Below, one piece after another: positions 16,057-26,933 of a DNA stretch of 64,000 bases. The notes beneath the pieces were generated by a model. It was not told the origin of the DNA. It saw only the letters and a program-made list of their open reading frames with translations, and did no database searches. The stretch spans positions 124,001 to 188,000 of the forward strand of contig NZ_JAGHRE010000009.1 of NCBI RefSeq assembly GCF_017743935.1. The letters are read 5' to 3'. Within the stretch, counting starts at the first letter, position 1, and every line of letters begins with the position of its first letter. Made by a program: the position numbers and the translations under genes. This DNA comes from Tropicibacter sp. R16_0. Lineage in GTDB: Bacteria; Pseudomonadota; Alphaproteobacteria; Rhodobacterales; Rhodobacteraceae.

Positions 16057-17391
16057 TTACCCCATCATCACCTTGTGGATGTCCATCGCCGCATCGCGAC
16101 CTTCGGCCACCGCTGTCACGGTCAGGTCATCGCCACCCGCAGCGCAGTCGCCCCCGGCCCAGACACCATCGACCGACGTGCGGCCCGCACCTGTCACGGC
16201 GATCTTGCGACCATCGAGCTCCAACTCGCTCGGCGCGCCCTCAAGCGTCTGGCCAATGGCCTTGAACACCTGATCTGCGGCCAGTCGTGTGGTTTCACCG
16301 GTACCGGTCAGCTCACCGCCTGCGGACGAAGTATACTCCAATTCGATCTCGGTCGCAGCCCCGTTGCCATGCACGGCGACCGGCTGGACGTTGAACATCA
16401 GCTTGACGCCCTTGGAGGCGGCCAGATCCTGTTCGAACCGGCTGGCGCCCATGGCCTCGCGGCCCCGGCGATAGGCGATGGTGACGTTTTCAGCGCCCAG
16501 CAGCTTTGATTGCACGGCCGCGTCCACCGCTGTCATGCCGCCGCCGATCACAACCACGTTGCGCCCCACGGGCAGCGTAGACAGATCATCGGCCTGGCGA
16601 AGATCGGCGATGAAATCCACCGCGTCACGCACGCCATCCTTGTCTTCGCCCTCGGCGCGCAGCGCATTCACGCCGCCCAGACCGATGGAGAGGAACACGG
16701 CGTCATATGCATCGCGCAAACCGTCCAGAGTCACACCCTGCCCTAGGGCCGAGCCATTCTCGATGGTGATGCCGCCGATTTTCAGCAGCCAGTCAACCTC
16801 GGCCTCGGCGTAGTTTTCCGTGCTCTTGTATGCGGCGATGCCGAATTCGTTCAGTCCGCCCGCTTTTGGGCGCGCCTCGTGGATCACCACGTCATGGCCC
16901 AGCATGGCCAGACGGTGCGCGCAGGACAGACCCGCAGGCCCTGCCCCAACAACGGCAACGGTCTTGCCTGTGGATGCGGCGCGTTCAAACGGATGCACAC
17001 CCGCCGCCATCACGGTGTCGGTGGCGTAACGCTGCAAGCGACCGATCTCGACCGGTTTGCCCTCGGCCGTTTCGCGCACGCAGGATTCCTCGCACAGCGT
17101 TTCGGTTGGACAAACTCGCGCGCACATGCCGCCCAGGATGTTCTGGTCCAGAATGGTCTTTGCCGCAGCCTCGGGGTGGCCGGTCTGGATCTGACGGATG
17201 AACAGCGGAATGTCGATGTCCGTGGGACAGGCCGTCACGCACGGCGCGTCATAACAGAAATAGCAACGATCTGCGGCAACCGCGGCCTCGTGCGGCGCAT
17301 AGGCCGGGTGGAGGTCATCAAAGTTGGCGGCAATGTCTTCGCTGGATAGCCGCCCGGCGACGATGCCGGGTGCTGTCTGGCCCTGTGCCAT
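16057..17391 (-). CDS. preT: NAD(P)-dependent oxidoreductase, dihydropyrimidine dehydrogenase subunit PreT
   Basis: A 444-residue GltD-like flavoprotein. It has eight N-terminal cysteines in two groups (C43, C46, C51 and C55, then GGMCARVCPTETLCEESC) for two iron-sulfur clusters, a FAD site VAVVGAGPAGLSCAH, and an NAD(P) site VVVIGGGMTAVDAA. It takes electrons from NADH and passes them to PreA. The ATG at 17391 follows GGGAGAGAGT and is preferred over the GTG at 17394. Two RutR-like palindromes lie 55-87 bases upstream, so it probably starts the operon. Confidence 0.93.
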   Translation of the reverse strand: MAQGQTAPGIVAGRLSSEDIAANFDDLHPAYAPHEAAVAADRCYFCYDAPCVTACPTDIDIPLFIRQIQTGHPEAAAKTILDQNILGGMCARVCPTETLCEESCVRETAEGKPVEIGRLQRYATDTVMAAGVHPFERAASTGKTVAVVGAGPAGLSCAHRLAMLGHDVVIHEARPKAGGLNEFGIAAYKSTENYAEAEVDWLLKIGGITIENGSALGQGVTLDGLRDAYDAVFLSIGLGGVNALRAEGEDKDGVRDAVDFIADLRQADDLSTLPVGRNVVVIGGGMTAVDAAVQSKLLGAENVTIAYRRGREAMGASRFEQDLAASKGVKLMFNVQPVAVHGNGAATEIELEYTSSAGGELTGTGETTRLAADQVFKAIGQTLEGAPSELELDGRKIAVTGAGRTSVDGVWAGGDCAAGGDDLTVTAVAEGRDAAMDIHKVMMG

Positions 17392-17445
17392 CACTCTCTC
17401 CCTGAGATATGTTGTTCTTGCCTCCAGACTGCCACATCTGAATTT

Positions 17446-17461
17446 TTTATCAATTGGTAAA
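17446..17461. promoter_or_regulatory. RutR-like palindrome upstream of preT, proximal
   Basis: Read on the minus strand it is TTTACCAATTGATAAA, matching the RutR consensus at 11 of 14 fixed positions and nearly palindromic. It lies 55 bases upstream of the preT start in an AT-rich stretch likely to hold the promoter. Confidence 0.55.
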
Positions 17462-17462
17462 A

Positions 17463-17478
17463 TTTATCAAAGGGTCAA
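17463..17478. promoter_or_regulatory. RutR-like palindrome upstream of preT, distal
   Basis: Read on the minus strand it is TTGACCCTTTGATAAA, 11 of 14 matches to the RutR consensus. It begins two bases from the proximal site, 17 bases centre to centre, so two dimers could bind side by side. Confidence 0.55.
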
Positions 17479-17548
17479 AAAACCTAAAAAACCGGACCAA
17501 AGGCCCGGTTTTGCTGAAAATTTCATCAGGTTTGAAAGGCCTGAGAGG

Positions 17549-18181
17549 TCAGATCATCTGGCTCAGGTGGCCGGATTTCACCCAAACCTCGGCGCCATCC
17601 GGGCCCGCGACCGCCTGAAACGCCCCTTTGGGTGGCACGCGCAGCCAGTCCCATTTGCCAAAGGTTTCACCGCCTTCCGCGTAGCTGCCGGACAGCACAA
17701 AGACCTCCAGCCCGCCCTCGGCATCCACCTGAACCGCCTCACCGGCCCCCCACCGTTCCACGCGCACATCTTCCACTGCGTCGCGGTGCAGATCGACCCT
17801 TCCCTCTCCGGCGATGGGTTGACGCACCTCGGTCCGGTCGGCGGGATCGAACTGGTGCAGCTTGACCAGGATCGTCGCCCCCGGCTCGGTCGCTGGCGTG
17901 TGCGACGACGTCGGCGGGTTGCGCACATACATGCCCGTTGGGAAATCGCCCAACTCATCCTGGAACACGCCGTCCAGCACCAGATACTCCTCACCTCCGT
18001 CATGCGTGTGGGCGGCAAAAGCGCTGCCCGGCGCAAAGCGAACGATAGTGGTGGCGCGGGCAACCTCCTCACCGATCCGGTCCAGCATCTTTCGCTCGAC
18101 CCCTGCGGCAGGGGATTGCACCCAATCAGTTTCATCAAAATGAACAGCGACGCGCTTGGTGAAATCGGCATTGATCCGCAT
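17549..18181 (-). CDS. Cupin domain protein (ChrR-like double cupin)
   Basis: A 210-residue protein with two cupin units. The first has the metal-binding pattern AAHTHDGGEEYLVLDG with a later SSHTP; the second (residues about 120-205) lacks most histidines. It resembles the ChrR C-terminal cupin but has no N-terminal zinc-binding anti-sigma domain and no adjacent sigma gene. The start at 18181 follows AAGGAGAGCC; the frame is open to 18283. Enzymatic or binding role unknown. It may belong with the preT promoter region only by position. Confidence 0.75.
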   Translation of the reverse strand: MRINADFTKRVAVHFDETDWVQSPAAGVERKMLDRIGEEVARATTIVRFAPGSAFAAHTHDGGEEYLVLDGVFQDELGDFPTGMYVRNPPTSSHTPATEPGATILVKLHQFDPADRTEVRQPIAGEGRVDLHRDAVEDVRVERWGAGEAVQVDAEGGLEVFVLSGSYAEGGETFGKWDWLRVPPKGAFQAVAGPDGAEVWVKSGHLSQMI

Positions 18182-20198
<2,017 letters not shown>

Positions 20199-20265
20199 GC
20201 TCTGACAAACACGCGCGGGCCGGTTTTGCACCGGCCCGTTCGCACTCAATACCAAAGGCAGGCAC

Positions 20266-20805
20266 ATGCTCTATCGGGCTTCCCACTTCTGGGCACGGGT
20301 CGAGATTTTCTTTGCGGCAGCTTTGGCCGCATCTGTCACCGGCCTCATCCTTCTCAACGTCATCACCCGCGCCACTGGCAACGCGATCTATTGGGTCGAT
20401 GAGGCGGCGATTTACGCCATGGTCTGGATGACCTTTCTGGCGGCCTCTGCCGCGATCCATTTCCGCTCGGCCATTTCGGTGACGATCCTGAACGAAATGC
20501 TGCCTGCCTCGGGCCGTCATTGGATCAACCGCTTTGTAGATCTGACCATATTCATCTTTGCCTGTCTGATGGTCTGGATCTGCCTGCGATGGTTCATGCC
20601 CCTGCAATTGATGGAGGCCGGTTGGGACGTCAAAGCGTTCCAAGGCCAGACGTTCAACTTCATCTATGCCGAACCAACCAACACCATCGGGCTCAAGAAG
20701 GTCTGGATCTGGCTGGTGATGCCGCTCTTTACCCTGGGCGCGCTGCTGCATTCGGGGGCCAACTTGGCTCACCCGGGCAAGACATCGCAAGTGGAGGCCG
20801 TGTAA
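20266..20805 (+). CDS. TRAP transporter small permease subunit (DctQ family)
   Basis: A 179-residue membrane protein with four predicted helices and the DctQ pattern NVITRATGNAIYWVDEAAIYAMVWMTFLAAS cut here into its recognisable parts: a TM1 ending in N-x-x-x-R and an EA-rich TM2 start. It is 67 bases after the receptor gene and its stop directly abuts the DctM start. It partners the large permease. Confidence 0.85.
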   Translation: MLYRASHFWARVEIFFAAALAASVTGLILLNVITRATGNAIYWVDEAAIYAMVWMTFLAASAAIHFRSAISVTILNEMLPASGRHWINRFVDLTIFIFACLMVWICLRWFMPLQLMEAGWDVKAFQGQTFNFIYAEPTNTIGLKKVWIWLVMPLFTLGALLHSGANLAHPGKTSQVEAV

Positions 20806-22065
20806 ATGACCCCTCTTCTCTTTCTTGTTTTGCTCTTTGGCTCGGTCCCTATCGCGCTGGTGCTGGCGCTGACCGCGCTTTGGTACATCTATGACAGCGG
20901 CAATCTGGTGCTTTATGACAGCTACGCACAGCAGATCTTTTCGGGTGTCGAGAACTATGGCCTGCTGGCGATCCCGCTGTTCATCCTGACCGGTGAGCTG
21001 ATGAACGAAGGCGGCATGACCCAACGCCTCGTCCACGCCGCGCGCGTCTTTGTGGGCGGGTTCCGGGGCGGGCTGGCTTACATCAACCTGCTGGCCAACA
21101 TGTTCATGGCCGCCATCATCGGTTCGGCCGCCAGCCAGATCGCGGTGATGAGCCGCGCCATGGTACCCGCCATGACGAAAGAGGGGTACGACCCCGGCTT
21201 TGCGGCTGCGACCACGGCCGCCGGGGGACTGCTGGCGCCGGTGATCCCGCCGTCGATGTTGTTTGTGATCTATGGCGTGCTGGCGCAGTTGCCGATTGGC
21301 GATCTGTTTATCGCGGGCATCATTCCGGGACTGATCCTGGCGGGCACATTCTTTGTCGTGGTGGCCCTGATTGGCCTGGCCAAGGATTTCCCGAAAGGCG
21401 AATGGATGACCTTGCGCGAGGCCACGGTCGCATTGCGCAACGCCCTGCCCGCTTTTCTGATCCCGATCGCCATTGTGGGGGGCATCCTGTTTGGCATCGC
21501 CACGCCCACGGAATCAGCCGCCGTGGCCTCTCTCATCGCCTTTGCCGTGGGCTGGCTGTTCTACCGCGAGATCACGCCACGCGATCTGGGCCAGTTGTTT
21601 GTGCGCACCGCCACCAACTCCTCGCTCGTGATCTTCATGATCGCAGCCGCGAATGTGTTTGGCTGGGTCGTGGTCTATGAGGAGCTGCCGCAGAAACTCG
21701 CGGCCTTCATTTCGACCGTGACGTCGGATCCGTTCACCTTCCTGCTGATCGTGAACCTGTGCCTGCTGTTTGTCGGCATGCTGATCGACGGGATCGCGGC
21801 GTTGATCCTGATCACACCGATCCTGTTGCCGATTGCGATGAACACCTACAACATCGACCCGTTTCAGTTCGGAGTGGTGATCAGCCTGAACCTGGTGCTT
21901 GGGCTGCTGACCCCGCCGGTTGGCGTGGGCCTTTACATCGCGTCTGCCATGTCCGGCGTGCGCCCGTTCACGATCTTTGCCGCGCTCTGGCCGTTCCTGC
22001 TGGCGGTCACTGTGGTTCTGATCCTGCTGAGCTATTTCCCAATCCTCAGCACCGCGTTGATCTAA
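20806..22065 (+). CDS. TRAP transporter large permease subunit (DctM family)
   Basis: A 419-residue protein with about 12-13 membrane helices. Family motifs include GLLAIPLFILTGELMNEGG, AAGGLLAPVIPPSM and LNLVLGLLTPPVGVGLY. It forms the ion-coupled channel of the TRAP system, driven by sodium or protons. The gene starts right after the DctQ stop. It converges with the outer membrane barrel gene, leaving 12 bases between stops. Confidence 0.92.
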   Translation: MTPLLFLVLLFGSVPIALVLALTALWYIYDSGNLVLYDSYAQQIFSGVENYGLLAIPLFILTGELMNEGGMTQRLVHAARVFVGGFRGGLAYINLLANMFMAAIIGSAASQIAVMSRAMVPAMTKEGYDPGFAAATTAAGGLLAPVIPPSMLFVIYGVLAQLPIGDLFIAGIIPGLILAGTFFVVVALIGLAKDFPKGEWMTLREATVALRNALPAFLIPIAIVGGILFGIATPTESAAVASLIAFAVGWLFYREITPRDLGQLFVRTATNSSLVIFMIAAANVFGWVVVYEELPQKLAAFISTVTSDPFTFLLIVNLCLLFVGMLIDGIAALILITPILLPIAMNTYNIDPFQFGVVISLNLVLGLLTPPVGVGLYIASAMSGVRPFTIFAALWPFLLAVTVVLILLSYFPILSTALI

Positions 22066-22077
22066 ACATGGTGGGGG

Positions 22078-22860
22078 TCAGAAGTTGAAGACGACCCCCA
22101 TCAACGGCCCCTGCTGTTTCATGTCATAGATGAAACTGCCGTTGCGCCGATCGACGGCCATGTATCGGTACCCCAGCACCCCCGAGGTTGTTGGGGTGAA
22201 CTGATAACCAAGCCCACCAAACACATCGACCATGCTTTCGGAACCGGCCCCAAATCCGCCCGCATAAGCCCAGCCGGACACATAGGTTCGTTCACCCAGG
22301 GCCTTGCGGCCATAGAACCCAATGACAGGATCGACCCAGTCATCCGATCCGTTGGCGGTGCGGCCCGGCAAGGCACCGGGTGTGAATGTCAGATCCGTGG
22401 TCACGGACCAATGCCGCAGGCCCCCCGACACCCACAGCTCATGATCCTGTCCCTGGCTGACTTGGTAATCGGCAAACAGGGAGACGATCGTGTTCTTGAT
22501 CTTCGCCTGTGCCTGTCCGTAATTCGGCCCGATCGGGCCACTCGCGGCATTGAGCTTTACGTATTGCACATCTCCGGACAGGCCCCACCGTCCGTTGCGG
22601 GCCTGAACCACAACCATTCCGGCAAAATCCAGATTGTCCAGAATATCGCTGAAACTGGCGTCCACATCCACCGGAGGGAGCCCCGGTACAGTCGCCGCAG
22701 TTCCCGAAAGCGCCGATCCCCACAGGTACGGCGCGATACGCCATTCCCAGTTGTCCTGCGCTTGCGCCATCATCGGCACGCAACACAGCAATCCCGCCAG
22801 CACCTTTCGTAAATGCCGTTTTCGCACATCCTTGGGGGCGATCGTGTAAGGCTCTGACAT
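22078..22860 (-). CDS. Outer membrane beta-barrel protein
   Basis: A 260-residue protein. The start at 22860 is set by AAGGATTGCCG; an N-terminal extension of about 20 polar residues precedes a signal sequence (VLAGLLCCVPMMAQAQ). The mature part alternates aromatic and polar residues (WEWRIAPYLWGSALSG) and ends in NF, typical of barrels inserted by BAM. The barrel family with YLW...G start motifs is uncharacterised. Substrate unknown; it is convergent with the TRAP operon and not obviously linked. Confidence 0.75.
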   Translation of the reverse strand: MSEPYTIAPKDVRKRHLRKVLAGLLCCVPMMAQAQDNWEWRIAPYLWGSALSGTAATVPGLPPVDVDASFSDILDNLDFAGMVVVQARNGRWGLSGDVQYVKLNAASGPIGPNYGQAQAKIKNTIVSLFADYQVSQGQDHELWVSGGLRHWSVTTDLTFTPGALPGRTANGSDDWVDPVIGFYGRKALGERTYVSGWAYAGGFGAGSESMVDVFGGLGYQFTPTTSGVLGYRYMAVDRRNGSFIYDMKQQGPLMGVVFNF

Positions 22861-22948
22861 CGGCAATCCTTTCGGTTGGCAGCGTGGATTGGGGTCTTGG
22901 TCGCTTGGTCTTCCTTTGGTCTTCGTCTTCAGTGTCCCGCGAGAGTGT

Positions 22949-23452
22949 TCACGGAATCTTAACAGCCTGCCGTTCAAAGCTAGCGCTTTCGGTCGTCAGG
23001 TCATCATAGGTCAGTTCAACTTCGATTGCTTGCACTGAACCCAGCCCATAATTGCGATAGGGCAATCCGTCCTGCTCCTTGATCGCGTTTGGTGCGGGCT
23101 CATCCTCGTGACACGTGGGCAACGGCCAGACCTCGGGGGTGGCCCCGTTGATACCGATGCGCAATTCCACCAGCCCGCAGCGCCATGACCAAAGATGCGT
23201 GACATAAAGCAGATCCTGCCCATTGAATTCGCGCACCCCGATCCAGTTTCCTCGGGTGGCCCCCAGGATCGGCTTGACCTCGACAGCCGTTGTGAACTTG
23301 CCGGTGGGCACCTGGGGTTCGGCCACAAGATTGCTTTCGGGTGCCAGAAAGGCGGGCGGTGCATCCGTGGATTGACCAACGGCAGCCGATTGTCCGCCAC
23401 TTGGGTTGGATTGCGCCGCTGCGGCGGCAAGGAACAACAGAATTTCAATCAT
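22949..23452 (-). CDS. Secreted or anchored protein of unknown function
   Basis: A 167-residue product with a short hydrophobic start (MIEILLFLAAAAAQS), a low-complexity Ser/Gly/Gln linker to about residue 50, and a C-terminal domain of about 110 residues with two cysteines (SWRCGLVEL and LPTCHEDEP). No family recognised. The start at 23452 follows AGGTGG; the frame is open to 23524. It is divergent from the glycosyltransferase-like gene and shares the 89-base gap upstream of the barrel gene. Confidence 0.6.
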   Translation of the reverse strand: MIEILLFLAAAAAQSNPSGGQSAAVGQSTDAPPAFLAPESNLVAEPQVPTGKFTTAVEVKPILGATRGNWIGVREFNGQDLLYVTHLWSWRCGLVELRIGINGATPEVWPLPTCHEDEPAPNAIKEQDGLPYRNYGLGSVQAIEVELTYDDLTTESASFERQAVKIP

Positions 23453-23589
23453 TTTGACCACCTGATACCAAGGCAAACCAGAAGAATATGAGAGACGGAA
23501 TTCCGGCCTTTTGTGATCGGCCAACGCGCCCTATACTGCCCGCAAAAGCAAGTGCCACATTCAATATTCAATCGCGGCTCAAAGGTAGT

Positions 23590-24594
23590 ATGGCAAAAAA
23601 ACAGGCGTCGCGCCAAGTATTTAACATCGTGATCGTCGGGCAGAACAACAGGCTTCAGTTCGAAGCGCTGCTGTTTGCGGCCTCGTTGCGGTATTCGTCG
23701 CCCGGGTTTCAGGGGCGCCTGTTCGTTGCGACCCCGCAGCCAGGAAAACTGTGGCCGGGCGATCCCAGCGTTCGCAACCCCGATGTGCTCAGGGCGCTGC
23801 ACGAATTGAACGCCGAGGTGGTGCCATTTGCCAGCAAGGTCTTTGGCGCAAACTATCCCCATGGCAACAAGATCGAAGCGCTCAGCGCCCTGCCCAAAGG
23901 TGAGCCGTTTGTCTTCTTCGACACCGACACGCTGATCACCGGTGACATCAGCACCGTACCGTTCAACTTCGACCGCCCGTCGGCCTCGATGCGGCGCGAG
24001 GGGACCTGGCCAGAGCCGACACTTTATGGCCCAGGCTACGCTGGCATCTGGAAATCGCTCTATGACCGGTTCGGGTTGAATTTCGAAAGCTCGTTGGACA
24101 AGAGCCAACCGGACGAATACTGGGAAAAATACCTCTATTTCAACGCGGGCTTTTTCTATCATTCCTGCCCGCACAAGTTCGGCCAGCGGTTCCTGGAGTA
24201 CGCCACAAGCATCTACCGCGATCCCCCGCCCGAGCTGATCTGTCAAAGCCTTGATCCCTGGTTGGACCAAGTGGCCCTGCCCTTGGTGATCCACTCGTTC
24301 CGCGGTGGCCGTCGAACCCTGCCCCCTGGAATGCTGGATGGCACTGTCAGCTGTCACTACCGAAATTTCCCGCTGCTTTATGCGCGCGAAAGCGACTATG
24401 TGATCGACGTTCTGGAAAACGTGGCCGCGCCCAACAAGATCAAGAAAGTGCTCAAGAACTATGAGCCCATGAAAAAGATGATCTACCAGAGCAAGGGACA
24501 GAAGGTCCGGGCGCTCTTTGACCAGGACAACCTGCCCCGCAAGGAACAGGCAATTCGCAACCGGATCAAATCAAACGGCTGGTGGATGCGCTAA
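23590..24594 (+). CDS. Glycosyltransferase-like protein with DxD motif
   Basis: A 334-residue cytoplasmic protein. FVFFDTDTLITGD near residue 115-127 is a DxD-type nucleotide-sugar motif in a GT-A-like fold (FNIVIVGQNNRLQFEALLFA at the start). It has no membrane segment. It resembles a group of roseobacter proteins usually left unnamed. The start at 23590 is preferred (MAKKQASRQ) over the upstream in-frame ATG at 23488. The target glycan is unknown. No other polysaccharide genes are close, so it may modify a protein or lipid alone. Confidence 0.65.
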   Translation: MAKKQASRQVFNIVIVGQNNRLQFEALLFAASLRYSSPGFQGRLFVATPQPGKLWPGDPSVRNPDVLRALHELNAEVVPFASKVFGANYPHGNKIEALSALPKGEPFVFFDTDTLITGDISTVPFNFDRPSASMRREGTWPEPTLYGPGYAGIWKSLYDRFGLNFESSLDKSQPDEYWEKYLYFNAGFFYHSCPHKFGQRFLEYATSIYRDPPPELICQSLDPWLDQVALPLVIHSFRGGRRTLPPGMLDGTVSCHYRNFPLLYARESDYVIDVLENVAAPNKIKKVLKNYEPMKKMIYQSKGQKVRALFDQDNLPRKEQAIRNRIKSNGWWMR

Positions 24595-24651
24595 AGCTTG
24601 CACCCGGGTGCGACCGCCCTTATGTGGCACGCAACCCGGAGGTAAACTGTC

Positions 24652-25503
24652 ATGATTGGTAGCCAAGAGCTTTCGCTCGCCACCCTTCTGCGTGTCTTTC
24701 GATGGAAGATCGGTCTGACCTGGGCCTTGGTGGTGCTCGAAGCAGGGCTGATGACGCTGATCCCGCTGTTCATCGGGTTTGCCATCGACGGGTTGATGCA
24801 GCGCGACTTTTCCTCTCTCTATCTGCTCTGCGGGATCCTGATGGCACTGCTCTTGGCCGCCACCGGGCGCAGGGTTTACGACACTCGCGCCTACGGCACG
24901 ATCCGCGTGGCGCTTGGGGCCGAGCTGGCCGACCGCAATGCCGCGCTGCCCATTTCCTCGCTCAGTGCCCGCGTGCACATGGCGCGTGAGCTGGTGGATT
25001 TCCTGGAACAGGAATTGCCCGACATCATGATGGCGGTGCTGCAACTGGTGATCGCTGTGATTGTCCTGTGGGTGTTCGACTGGGTTCTGGCGGCCACCGC
25101 CCTTGGGGCCGGGGCGCTGATGCTGTTGATCTATGGCCTGTTTCACAAACGGTTCTATCGCTTGAATCGGGCGCTGAACACGCAGTCCGAAAAAGAGGTC
25201 AAACTGCTGGAACGCCGCGACCGGGGCGCGTTTCGTGCCCATCTGATGGCGCTGCGAAAGTTCACCGTGAACCTGTCGGACACCGAGGCGCTGGTTTACG
25301 GCGTGATCTTCTTTGTTCTGTTGGCCGTGATCATCATCAACTTGGGGTACGCAGCGTTGGTTATGGCGGCCTCTGCCGGAACAATGTTCTCGATCGTCAC
25401 CTACAGTTGGGACTTCGTCAACGGCGCGGTCAGCGTGCCCATGGCGCTGCAAAGCTGGTCCCGGCTGAGCGAGATCATCGCGCGGATCAACCGCGCCGAG
25501 TGA
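24652..25503 (+). CDS. ABC transporter six-transmembrane domain protein without ATPase domain
   Basis: A 283-residue membrane protein resembling the membrane half of exporter-type ABC proteins (ABC_membrane type 1 fold): helices around residues 22-45, 55-75, 125-165 and 215-260. It ends before any Walker motif, and no nucleotide-binding domain gene is adjacent. The length and good end (stop at 25501) suggest it is complete, not a fragment. It may recruit an ATPase encoded elsewhere or have another role. Confidence 0.75.
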   Translation: MIGSQELSLATLLRVFRWKIGLTWALVVLEAGLMTLIPLFIGFAIDGLMQRDFSSLYLLCGILMALLLAATGRRVYDTRAYGTIRVALGAELADRNAALPISSLSARVHMARELVDFLEQELPDIMMAVLQLVIAVIVLWVFDWVLAATALGAGALMLLIYGLFHKRFYRLNRALNTQSEKEVKLLERRDRGAFRAHLMALRKFTVNLSDTEALVYGVIFFVLLAVIIINLGYAALVMAASAGTMFSIVTYSWDFVNGAVSVPMALQSWSRLSEIIARINRAE

Positions 25504-25571
25504 ACGGTTGTGCAATGGGCAACTGTCCTCTAACTCTGGTGCCAAGAATTTGACCTGAGGAGACTTTGACC

Positions 25572-26864
25572 ATGACCGACGGCCCGACCTACGGCTTTGA
25601 TACGCTGCAGATTCACGCAGGTGCCCGGCCCGATCCGGCAACTGGTGCCCGCCAGACGCCGATCTATCAGACCACTGCCTATGTGTTCCGCGATGCCGAT
25701 CACGCCGCCGCGCTCTTCAACCTGCAAGAGGTGGGCTATATCTACTCGCGTCTGACCAACCCGACCGTGGCCGTTCTGCAGGAACGCGTTGCCACGCTCG
25801 AGGGCGGCGTCGGCGCGGTCTGCTGCTCGTCCGGTCACGCGGCCCAGATCATGGCGCTGTTCCCGCTGATGGAGCCTGGCCGCAATGTCGTCGCCTCGAC
25901 CCGCCTCTATGGCGGAACCGTCACCCAATTCAGCCAGACCATCAAACGCTTTGGCTGGTCGGCCAAATTCGTGGACTTCGATGATCCCAAGGCCGTGGCC
26001 GATGCCATTGACGAAGACACGCGCGCGGTCTTTGGTGAATCCATCGCCAACCCCGGCGGCTATGTGACCGACATCCGTGCGATTGCCGATGTGGCAGATG
26101 CCGCTGGCATCCCGCTGATCATCGACAACACCTCGGCCACGCCGTACCTGTGCCGCCCGATCGAGCACGGTGCGACGCTGGTGGTGCATTCGACCACCAA
26201 ATACCTGACCGGCAACGGCACCGTCACCGGTGGCTGCGTTGTGGACAGCGGTACATTCGACTGGTCCGCCAGCGACAAGTTCCCCTCGCTTTCTGCGCCC
26301 GAACCGGCCTATCACGGGCTGCGCTTCCACGAGACATTCGGTGGTTTGGCCTATACCTTCCACGGTATTGCCATCGGCCTGCGTGATCTGGGCATGACCA
26401 TGAACCCACAAGCCGCGCATTACACGCTGATGGGGATCGAGACCCTGTCGCTGCGCATGCAGCGACATGTCGAGAACGCTGAAAAGGTCGCGGCCTGGCT
26501 CGAGCAGGACGACCGCGTCGACTATGTCACCTATGCGGGTCTGCCCTCGTCGCCCTACCACGACCGCGCCAAGAAGCATTACCCGCACGGCGCGGGTGGT
26601 CTGTTCACCTTTGCGGTCAAGGGCGGGTATGACGCCTGCGTCAAGCTGGTGAACTCGCTGGAAATCTTCAGCCATGTGGCCAACCTGGGCGATGCGCGTT
26701 CGCTGATCATCCACTCGGCCTCGACCACGCACCGCCAGCTGACACCCGAACAGCAGGAAGCCGCTGGCGCAGGCCCCGGCGTTGTCCGCGTGTCCATCGG
26801 GATCGAAGACGCAGATGACCTGATCGCAGATCTGGACAAGGCATTGGCTGCGGCCTGCAGCTGA
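25572..26864 (+). CDS. metY: O-acetylhomoserine aminocarboxypropyltransferase (sulfhydrylase)
   Basis: A 430-residue PLP enzyme of the Cys/Met metabolism family. The PLP lysine lies in VVHSTTKYLTGNGTVTGG (Lys about 202). The N-terminal FDTLQIHAGARPDPATGAR and the long form match MetY: O-acetylhomoserine plus sulfide gives homocysteine. The ATG at 25572 with GAGGAG nine bases before it is preferred over the TTG at 25566. It has its own terminator. Cystathionine gamma-synthase is less likely given the length. Confidence 0.92.
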   Translation: MTDGPTYGFDTLQIHAGARPDPATGARQTPIYQTTAYVFRDADHAAALFNLQEVGYIYSRLTNPTVAVLQERVATLEGGVGAVCCSSGHAAQIMALFPLMEPGRNVVASTRLYGGTVTQFSQTIKRFGWSAKFVDFDDPKAVADAIDEDTRAVFGESIANPGGYVTDIRAIADVADAAGIPLIIDNTSATPYLCRPIEHGATLVVHSTTKYLTGNGTVTGGCVVDSGTFDWSASDKFPSLSAPEPAYHGLRFHETFGGLAYTFHGIAIGLRDLGMTMNPQAAHYTLMGIETLSLRMQRHVENAEKVAAWLEQDDRVDYVTYAGLPSSPYHDRAKKHYPHGAGGLFTFAVKGGYDACVKLVNSLEIFSHVANLGDARSLIIHSASTTHRQLTPEQQEAAGAGPGVVRVSIGIEDADDLIADLDKALAAACS

Positions 26865-26894
26865 GTTCTGCCTTTAACGTCACCAAAAAACGAA

Positions 26895-26923
26895 GCCCTC
26901 GCCAGACACTGGCGGGGGCTTTT
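26895..26923 (+). terminator. Rho-independent terminator after metY
   Basis: GCCCTCGCCAG and CTGGCGGGGGC form an 11 bp stem with one wobble around ACA, followed by TTTT, 31 bases past the metY stop. Confidence 0.88.
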
Positions 26924-26933
26924 GTCATTCCGT

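Noticed and set aside
13682-16509. Long antisense frames opposite preA, the methyltransferase and preT (up to 510 codons)
   Set aside because: They mirror well-identified genes, show His/Arg-rich composition typical of antisense reading in GC-rich DNA and match no family.
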